A DNA stretch of 19,395 nt from Fidelibacterota bacterium. Its GTDB lineage: Bacteria; Fidelibacterota; UBA2242; JAFGTP01. Position 1 is the first letter of the stretch. Each line of letters starts with the position of its first letter. The notes below the pieces were generated by a model. The model made no database searches. It saw only the letters and a list, made by a program, of their open reading frames with translations, and was not told where the DNA came from. Location: NCBI GenBank assembly GCA_029939785.1, contig JAOZSG010000001.1, positions 1 to 19,395 on the forward strand. The letters run 5' to 3'. The translations under genes and the position numbers were made by a program. Shown piece by piece: positions 14,393 to 18,596 of the stretch.

Positions 14393-15656
14393 TTAGACTC
14401 CCCATGCTACTAGGCATATCTGGAACTATTTCTTTAAAAAAGGTTTCAGGTTGCATTCCAACTCCTCCACCGATTAATCTTGTGAGATCAGATGATATTT
14501 TTCCTCTGATGGCGCTATTTTCAATTTCTGGGTCATTATAATATTCAAGCGCTTTGTCATGGAGTTTCTGTTTAATTTGGTCTGTTGTTAGAGTTTTTGT
14601 ATCGTCTTCAACTTCTTCGTCTTCCCATCTTCTCTGATTTAGCCAAGTTGAAGGATGAACTATAAATCGTTTTTCACCTCGCTTAAGATGATCTGTAATA
14701 TCTTTGCTTGCGATAAATTTGTGAACTGCCTTGCATATATATATTTTATCTTCTTTTTTGAGTTTGTTAAAAATTTTCCTAGCTACTGCTTTCGATCTTT
14801 TAACTGGATAGAATTTGTAAAACCCTTCTTCAAAATCCGTGTTCACTGCTTGTTGTTTTCGGAAAAGCTCTCTTCTAAACTCATTAGCAACCTCTATCAA
14901 TTCTTTTGAAACCGTTCTCTCCCTAGAAGCTATGGCTTCTGGCGTATCTGGTTTTCCAAATCCTTGCCTGGTGTCTTTTTCCGTTGTTGGTCTTATTCTT
15001 AATCTTCCGTATTCATCACAAATGCTATCTTTCGGAAGATCTGCCATTTCGCCGAGATTATCTTTCTTTTCTTTTTTCGGAACTTTTTCTTTTCTTTTAA
15101 CATCGTTCGATTTAGGTTTGGAATTAGAAATTTCTTTCTTTTCTTTTTTCGGAACTTTTTCTTTTCTTTTAACATCGTTCGATTTGATGTGGGGATCAGA
15201 ATTAGAGTTTTTAATAGTGGATAGATTTTCATTACCTTTATGGGTGTCAAGTGAGCATATATGTGTTATCTCTTTGTTATCTAATTTGTTATCTAAATGA
15301 ACAGCTCCCTTTTGGGTTTGTTCATCAGCTCCCTTTTGGGTCTGTTCATCAGCTCCCTTTTGGGTCTGATGTCTTTGGGACCCTGAAGAGAAGATATTAC
15401 GATGTATTCTTCCAAAAACTCTTTTTTCTTCTATGTAGCCTAATTCTTTTAGTCTTCTACATGAAGCTTGAAACGCTTTTTTACGTATTCCACAAATTTT
15501 CATTAATTCGCTTGATTTTTTCCAACATGTTTTATAACACGCAATTTCGGCATACAATATTTTATCTACTGGTTTTAGAGCTGTGTTTTCAATAATATAA
15601 TAAGGAATCCAGACACCAGTAAATTCTTTTTTTTGTTCTTCGTTTTTATTTTTCAT
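14388..15656 (-). CDS. Replisome-organizer-like protein with internal repeats
   Basis: A 422-residue protein. Residues 10-90 form a winged-helix domain (VWIPYYIIENTALKPVDK through CRRLKELGYIEEKRVFGRI), typical of phage replication initiators. Residues 97-118 hold three tandem copies of QTQKGADE, and residues 159-198 two copies of a Lys-rich 16-mer with a 24-residue period; both lie in a disordered, charged linker. The C-terminus has a DnaT/replisome-organizer-like part (FYPVKRSKAVARKIFNKL, IVHPSTWLNQRRWEDE). Such proteins bind the origin and recruit helicase or primase. Gene order (this, DUF3310, primase-helicase) supports that role. The repeats are probably neutral linker expansions. Confidence 0.75.
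   Translation of the reverse strand: MKNKNEEQKKEFTGVWIPYYIIENTALKPVDKILYAEIACYKTCWKKSSELMKICGIRKKAFQASCRRLKELGYIEEKRVFGRIHRNIFSSGSQRHQTQKGADEQTQKGADEQTQKGAVHLDNKLDNKEITHICSLDTHKGNENLSTIKNSNSDPHIKSNDVKRKEKVPKKEKKEISNSKPKSNDVKRKEKVPKKEKKDNLGEMADLPKDSICDEYGRLRIRPTTEKDTRQGFGKPDTPEAIASRERTVSKELIEVANEFRRELFRKQQAVNTDFEEGFYKFYPVKRSKAVARKIFNKLKKEDKIYICKAVHKFIASKDITDHLKRGEKRFIVHPSTWLNQRRWEDEEVEDDTKTLTTDQIKQKLHDKALEYYNDPEIENSAIRGKISSDLTRLIGGGVGMQPETFFKEIVPDMPSSMGSLI
15061..15185. repeat. Two 53-bp direct repeats, period 72 bp, in frame
   Basis: The unit at 15061-15113 recurs, identical by eye, at 15133-15185. It encodes the two Lys-rich copies SNDVKRKEKVPKKEKK of the replisome-organizer-like protein. 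The identical bases suggest a recent duplication. Confidence 0.85.
15303..15370. repeat. 24-bp tandem repeat, nearly three copies, in frame
   Basis: Copies begin at 15303, 15327 and 15351, each opening AGCTCCCTTTTGGGT, with one C/T difference and a truncated last copy. They encode QTQKGADE on the minus strand within the linker of the replisome-organizer-like protein. Confidence 0.9.
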
Positions 15657-15674
15657 AGAGTTATATTGTATTAA

Positions 15675-16019
15675 TTAAAATGTAAGATGTTCAAAACTAC
15701 TAATATCTATTTCTTCTCCGTCTGTATATGAATCAGGTAATGCTTTATTTCTAAAGATAAAACCTCCGTCAATTAGTATTTCAATAGATTCTGATATTTC
15801 TTTCCTTTTTAGATATGGCAATTGTCTCTTGAGCGCAAAAACAAATATATCTGTGTAGGCGTAATTTTTACCGTTTTCATGCTTAATGTAATCATATTTT
15901 GATTTATTATTACGTTCCATCCAATTCAACATTGTATGATGAACTATTGCTGTTTTTACACCTAGGCAAATAGCCATTTTTGTATAAAAACAATGTACTT
16001 CTGTAAAATTTTCTTTCAT
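15675..16019 (-). CDS. Winged-helix replication or regulatory protein, 114 aa
   Basis: A 114-residue protein with the block AICLGVKTAIVHHTMLNWME (residues 16-35), then YAYTDIFVFALKRQLPYLKRKEISESIEILIDGGFIFRNKA. This matches the winged-helix pattern of phage proteins where a 'W.y.s...f...fpyls..qirr.l..L...G.i' segment binds DNA; these are often fused to replisome-organizer C-terminal parts. Here it stands alone just upstream of a longer protein with its own winged helix. It begins 20 bases after the U-tract of RNA element A, so that leader probably controls it. Confidence 0.65.
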   Translation of the reverse strand: MKENFTEVHCFYTKMAICLGVKTAIVHHTMLNWMERNNKSKYDYIKHENGKNYAYTDIFVFALKRQLPYLKRKEISESIEILIDGGFIFRNKALPDSYTDGEEIDISSFEHLTF

Positions 16020-16039
16020 AAGCTTAAATCTTAGTTAAT

Positions 16040-16161
16040 AAAAAAACTGCTCAAAATTTTGGCTTTAACTACCCCCTCTCACAAAGATAGTTAAATTGGC
16101 AAACGAAATTGCCTGCCAAAATTTTAAACAGTTTATTCGTGAGAGGTATTTAATTGTTAAT
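16040..16161 (-). ncRNA. Structured leader RNA, element A (pseudoknotted, terminator-ended)
   Basis: A minus-strand RNA of about 122 nt from the promoter at 16168-16196. Parts in 5'-3' order: CCUCUCAC (16146-16139); P1 5' strand (16134-16115); hairpin P2 GGCAA/UUGCC (16113-16098); hairpin P3 UUUAACUA/UAGUUAAA (16095-16064), whose loop holds GUGAGAGG (16082-16075), which pairs with the 5' CCUCUCAC; P1 3' strand (16063-16044); seven U. P1 is 20 bp on the minus strand with two G-U pairs that would be A-C mismatches in a plus-strand RNA. It may end transcription, control the winged-helix gene 20 bases on, or be a free small RNA. No known Rfam class recognised. Confidence 0.7.
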
Positions 16162-16211
16162 AAAACAATTATAGCATGTACACTAAAAACATACAATACT
16201 AATTTTTTCAT
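16065..16211 (-). CDS. Possible small membrane protein, 48 aa (overlaps RNA element A)
   Basis: ATG 16211 has the leader AATTCTAAACT and the start MKKL, like the small gene just upstream. The first ~22 residues (MKKLVLYVFSVHAIIVLLTIKY) form one membrane span; the rest is read through the stems of RNA element A and ends at TAA 16067-16065. The promoter of element A lies inside the frame. It may be a real micro-protein whose tail was overlaid by the RNA element, or chance. Low confidence. Confidence 0.3.
   Translation of the reverse strand: MKKLVLYVFSVHAIIVLLTIKYLSRINCLKFWQAISFANLTIFVRGGS
16168..16196 (-). promoter_or_regulatory. Promoter of RNA element A (extended -10)
   Basis: Minus strand: TTGTAT (16196-16191), 17-bp spacer, TATAAT (16173-16168) preceded by TGC, giving an extended -10 TGCTATAAT. 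The same TGCTATAAT precedes element B, and both are followed by GTTYTATTAACA. Confidence 0.7.
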
Positions 16212-16237
16212 AGTTTAGAATTAATTCTTATTACTGT

Positions 16238-16369
16238 CTATAAAATAGATGTTGATACAAATAAAATAGTCATTAATAAAATAAATATAGCCCCTTGATC
16301 ATTCCCTGTTATACTAAGTATAAAAGAACATGCTATTATAATTGTAATTGATGTATATAATTTTTTCAT
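16238..16369 (-). CDS. Small two-span membrane protein, 43 aa
   Basis: ATG 16369 follows AAAATATAACT, the same start context as the genes at 389 and 864, 19 bases after the U-tract of RNA element B; it stops at TAG 16240-16238. The 43-residue product has two hydrophobic spans (ITIIIACSFILSI and AIFILLMTILFVSTSIL) joined by a polar turn TGNDQG, i.e. a membrane hairpin. Not recognised. Being expressed behind a structured leader, it could be a holin-like, toxin-like or signalling micro-protein; none can be shown from sequence. Confidence 0.5.
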   Translation of the reverse strand: MKKLYTSITIIIACSFILSITGNDQGAIFILLMTILFVSTSIL

Positions 16370-16388
16370 AGTTATATTTTTAGTTAAT

Positions 16389-16521
16389 AAAAAAGCCATC
16401 TAAATTATTTACATCTCCAAACCGACCAAAGTTTTAGAAATTTTACATCCCACCAGAGATGTAAATAATTTAAATGGCTTAATTTGGTCGATTTTTTTGG
16501 CGGGTATTTCAAACTGTTAAT
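16389..16521 (-). ncRNA. Structured leader RNA, element B (long stem, double loop pairing)
   Basis: A minus-strand RNA of about 133 nt from the promoter at 16528-16536. In order: CCCGCCA (16504-16498), AUCGACCAAA (16492-16483), a 25-bp P1 stem (16480-16456 with 16417-16393), whose loop carries UGGUGGG (16455-16449) and UUUGGUCGGU (16430-16421), then six U. The two loop segments are complementary to the two 5' segments (7 bp and 10 bp). The imperfect pairs (one in P1, one in each loop pairing) are G-U on this strand and A-C on the other. The two loop pairings cross each other, so they may be alternative states. The small membrane gene starts 19 bases after the U-tract. Same architecture as element A, different sequence. 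Confidence 0.7.
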
Positions 16522-16527
16522 AGAACT

Positions 16528-16536
16528 ATTATAGCA
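16528..16536 (-). promoter_or_regulatory. Promoter of RNA element B (extended -10)
   Basis: Minus strand TGCTATAAT, an extended -10 with a perfect TATAAT; no good -35 is present at 17 bp. It lies between the MT-A70 stop and element B, and shares the following GTTCTATTAACA with the promoter of element A. Confidence 0.65.
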
Positions 16537-16558
16537 TATTAAAGAAATTTATACGACC

Positions 16559-17140
16559 CTAAAACAACCTATCTAAACTCTCCTTAATATCTATCCCATC
16601 AATCTCATCTCCTATAACATCCCACCCCATTACTTTTTCCCTCGCAAAAAGTTCGATACGTTGCAGATCTCCAAAAAGAAGTTCTATCCTCTTTCTAACC
16701 TCTAGTGGTTTTTTTGAATGCTTTCCTCTCTCAGCCTCTACAAACTGCCTCACGGAGTTATTTTTTTTATATTTAGTCATAGCACCCTTTGTTCCAAATA
16801 AACATACTTCAGTACTTTTTAATGTCCACGGAGCTACATTCATACAATTGTTTCCATTTACGGTCTTTTTAAGCCATACAAAAGCTATTGTTTTATATTT
16901 AAAACCCCAACTTTCCATAACTTCAATTCCTTCTTTTAAATGGCTATCTGTAACCCACATAAAACAACAAGCATCTTCGTCTATTATTTTTTCTACTGAC
17001 AACTTTTTTAAATCTTTAGTAGTAATTGTTTTGTAATGTTCGCTAAGTTTTTTAATTTCAGTTCCAGTCGAATTGTTAACGGCTGACTTACTGCTATAAT
17101 TCCAAGCTGGATCTGCATATACTATTTTATATTTTTTCAT
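16559..17140 (-). CDS. MT-A70 family adenine-N6 DNA methyltransferase
   Basis: A complete 193-residue MT-A70 enzyme, transferring methyl from AdoMet to the N6 of adenine. Seen: VYADPAW (7-13; the catalytic DPPW tetrad reads DPAW), CCFMWVTDSHL (58-68), FVWLKK (87-92), APWTLKSTEVCLFGTKG (103-119), the RGKHSKKPLEVRKRIE block and RIELFAREKVMGWDVIGDEI. Pro-to-Ala at the second Pro is a modest change and D and W are kept. In phages such enzymes are usually thought to shield phage DNA from restriction. It is 17 bases downstream of the dead primase gene and co-transcribed with it. It stops with TAG. Confidence 0.9.
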   Translation of the reverse strand: MKKYKIVYADPAWNYSSKSAVNNSTGTEIKKLSEHYKTITTKDLKKLSVEKIIDEDACCFMWVTDSHLKEGIEVMESWGFKYKTIAFVWLKKTVNGNNCMNVAPWTLKSTEVCLFGTKGAMTKYKKNNSVRQFVEAERGKHSKKPLEVRKRIELLFGDLQRIELFAREKVMGWDVIGDEIDGIDIKESLDRLF

Positions 17141-17157
17141 AGTTTTATATTACTTTA

Positions 17158-17733
17158 TTAAAACCGATTAAAATCACTTTCTTCTTTTGTTTTTTTAAAC
17201 TCCCCAAATTTGCTTTCAAGTAGGTCGTAAGAATATTTTTTATCACTCTCGAATATTACTGGACTCGTAAAGTTACCACCTGGATACCTTTCGTCAAGAA
17301 AATTTTCAGCTCTTATATACCCATCGGGGGTATGAAAAATACTTTTACCACCAATCTCACCTGCGTAAAAAGCTATTTTCTCCATGATACTTTTATACCT
17401 CTCTATTTCAAATACATCTTTATTTTCAAGTTCCCATAAAACATTTATACCCATTGCATCTTCTATTATTCTAGTGGGCTCACAAAAAGATATAAATTCA
17501 TTCATAGCTTCTATTTTTTTATCTACATCACCTTCAAGGTTATAATTACAGAAAACATATTTTAACTCCTGTATGTATTGCGTTCCACATTTCACTCCTA
17601 TCATGGGGTTTACGACTTGAAAAATGCCTATGCCCTTACTATTAATTTCCTTGAATTTTTTCTCGTCATAGAACGGATAATGAATATTGTAGTTTGTGTT
17701 GTCATTTAATAATGTTTTGTAATGAAATCTCAT
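17158..17733 (-). CDS. Catalytically inactive stand-alone primase-domain paralog
   Basis: A 191-residue protein homologous to the N-terminal primase domain of the primase-helicase at 12213-13949. Shared blocks, here versus there: GIGIFQVVNPM / GYGIFQTVNIM, YIQELKYVFCNYNL / LIQELNYIYCDFDF, WELENKDV / WELEDKDV, KKYSYDLLESKF / KKYSYKELLTKF. Both catalytic Asp of the DxD motif are Asn (Asn63, Asn65, at the same residue numbers), the sxH His is replaced (GLHPYW becomes GINVLW) and RIMRAPGYFHCK is lost. It therefore cannot be an active primase by the known mechanism, yet the frame is intact with a strong regulated promoter, so it probably has a binding, inhibitory or subunit role. It lacks the helicase part. 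Confidence 0.85.
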   Translation of the reverse strand: MRFHYKTLLNDNTNYNIHYPFYDEKKFKEINSKGIGIFQVVNPMIGVKCGTQYIQELKYVFCNYNLEGDVDKKIEAMNEFISFCEPTRIIEDAMGINVLWELENKDVFEIERYKSIMEKIAFYAGEIGGKSIFHTPDGYIRAENFLDERYPGGNFTSPVIFESDKKYSYDLLESKFGEFKKTKEESDFNRF

Positions 17734-17757
17734 ATAATATTTACTTTACTTAATAAA

Positions 17758-17787
17758 ATAACCTTCCCCCGAAATGGGGAAGGTTAT
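17758..17787 (-). terminator. Leader hairpin, possible attenuator
   Basis: A 12-bp perfect stem ATAACCTTCCCC / GGGGAAGGTTAT (17758-17769 with 17776-17787), followed on the minus strand by TTTTATTAAG. It lies between the promoter at 17817-17845 and the dead-primase start, so it can act as an attenuator or as a terminator for the DUF5659-like gene. The T-run is interrupted, so strength is uncertain. Confidence 0.6.
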
Positions 17788-17806
17788 AAATGTATTTCCT
17801 AATCCC

Positions 17807-17833
17807 AAGTTATGATACTATATATCATAACTT
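17807..17833. promoter_or_regulatory. Operator-like palindrome over the -10
   Basis: Perfect 11-bp arms AAGTTATGATA (17807-17817) and TATCATAACTT (17823-17833) with a 5-base centre. It covers the -10 of the minus-strand promoter, as expected of a repressor operator; as RNA it could also fold to a hairpin, but most of it lies upstream of the predicted transcript start. Confidence 0.7.
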
Positions 17834-17845
17834 GATGATTGTCAA
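17817..17845 (-). promoter_or_regulatory. Strong sigma70-type promoter of the dead-primase/MT-A70 operon
   Basis: Minus strand TTGACA (17845-17840), 17-bp spacer, TATAGT (17822-17817). Identical hexamers and spacing to the promoter at 12177-12205, and its -35 also sits in a partial palindrome (CTTGACAATCATCAAG). Overlaps the operator-like palindrome. Confidence 0.85.
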
Positions 17846-17849
17846 GTAC

Positions 17850-18137
17850 TTATTTGTTGTATTTACTAGTTGGAGCTTTATATACGCTATTTACTTGAGA
17901 TTTAAGTCCTTTCATGTTTGTTATGAAGATTCTAGGATCGATAGCGATAGTTCCTCTCCAAAATTTTTGTTCAGCATCTCTTAAATCCTCTGAGTTTTCA
18001 AAATTAAAATATCCAACTGGATTACTCCTAGCTCCTTCAACTTGGAAATCTACTCCACTTAATTTAAAACCGAGAGTCATTAATGTAGCGGCGAGATATA
18101 GGTCTCGTGTTGTGTACAAATCATCTTCATTTTTCAT
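17850..18137 (-). CDS. DUF5659-like protein, ~95 aa
   Basis: I choose ATG 18137 (MKNEDDLYTTRDLYLAATL). An in-frame ATG at 18167 would lie only three bases after the -10 box and so would not be in the transcript. The opening 'YtTrDLYLAatL...GFkL' block, then GYFNFENSEDLRDAEQKFWRG and IDPRIFITNMKGLKSQV, match the pattern I associate with DUF5659 (a start 'y.t.dlyLAa.L...Gf', an 'F.F..s.el....e.yw.g' centre and a helical end). Function unknown. It is the first minus-strand gene from the divergent promoter region. Confidence 0.65.
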   Translation of the reverse strand: MKNEDDLYTTRDLYLAATLMTLGFKLSGVDFQVEGARSNPVGYFNFENSEDLRDAEQKFWRGTIAIDPRIFITNMKGLKSQVNSVYKAPTSKYNK

Positions 18138-18169
18138 AAATATAATATTATTTAATAATTCTAACATTT

Positions 18170-18178
18170 ATTATATCA
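18170..18178 (-). promoter_or_regulatory. Extended -10 promoter of the DUF5659-like gene
   Basis: Minus strand TGATATAAT (TATAAT at 18175-18170 preceded by TGA); -35 poor. It faces away from the plus-strand promoter at 18202-18233, making a divergent regulatory region. Confidence 0.6.
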
Positions 18179-18201
18179 CAATATTTAAAAAGATTAAATA
18201 C

Positions 18202-18233
18202 TTGACAGTTACAAAGTTCTTTGATAATATGAT
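18202..18233 (+). promoter_or_regulatory. Promoter of the MerR-like gene, with dyad in the spacer
   Basis: TTGACA (18202-18207) with either TAATAT at 17 bp (18225-18230) or TATGAT at 20 bp (18228-18233). A dyad CAAAG-TT-CTTTG (18212-18223) sits between -35 and -10. A long spacer with a dyad is the known MerR-regulated layout, so autoregulation is plausible. Confidence 0.6.
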
Positions 18234-18267
18234 TGTTGAGCATTAATATTAATTAAAACGAAATGAA

Positions 18268-18483
18268 ATGGAAAAAGAATACATGACACTAAAGGAGATC
18301 GCTGTTGAAATGAAATTAAATAAATCTACGCTACATTATTATATATCGAAGGGATTAATAACACATGAATGGGAAGCAGCTGGGGTTTATTTTTTTAAAA
18401 AAGACATCGTGTCTAGAGTTGAAAAGATTAGAGAATTACAAAAAGGAGGTTTACGACTTAATGAAATAAAGGGGAAATTATAA
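18268..18483 (+). CDS. MerR-type helix-turn-helix regulator, 71 aa
   Basis: A 71-residue protein that is only the DNA-binding part of a MerR regulator: MTLKEIAVEMKLNKSTLHYYISKGLI (residues 6-31, helix-turn-helix with the 'L.yYi..GLi' hallmark), the wing EAAGVYFFKKDIVSRVEKIRELQKGGLRLNEIKGKL with the 'l...G..l.eI...l' ending. There is no effector domain or dimerising coiled coil beyond it, so it may be an excisionase-like or phage switch regulator. It likely acts on the divergent promoters just upstream. There is no Shine-Dalgarno before the ATG; the leader is AATTAAAACGAAATGAA. Confidence 0.8.
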   Translation: MEKEYMTLKEIAVEMKLNKSTLHYYISKGLITHEWEAAGVYFFKKDIVSRVEKIRELQKGGLRLNEIKGKL

Positions 18484-18496
18484 ATAATCGTATCAT

Positions 18497-18569
18497 GGTG
18501 ACCATAGTTCAATGGTTAGAGCATCGGTTTGTGGTGCCGAGGATTTGGGTTCAATTCCCAGTGGTTACC
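18497..18569 (+). tRNA. tRNA-His (anticodon GTG)
   Basis: A full cloverleaf with G-1 at 18497 and discriminator C73 at 18569: acceptor GTGACCA/TGGTTAC (one G-U), D-stem GTTC/GAGC with loop AATGGTTA, anticodon stem TCGGT/GCCGA with loop TTGTGGT (anticodon GTG), T-stem TTGGG/CCCAG with loop TTCAATT. The extra 5' G opposite C73 is the tRNA-His hallmark. CCA is not encoded. It starts 13 bases after the MerR-like gene. Confidence 0.93.
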
Positions 18570-18596
18570 CTAAAAAGTTATAAAACTAAGTAAAAT

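Noticed and set aside
14839..15300. Plus-strand frame of 153 codons
   Set aside because: It is antisense to the replisome-organizer-like gene; its Ser/Phe-rich product is the mirror of the Lys-rich repeats, and it has no leader or neighbour support.
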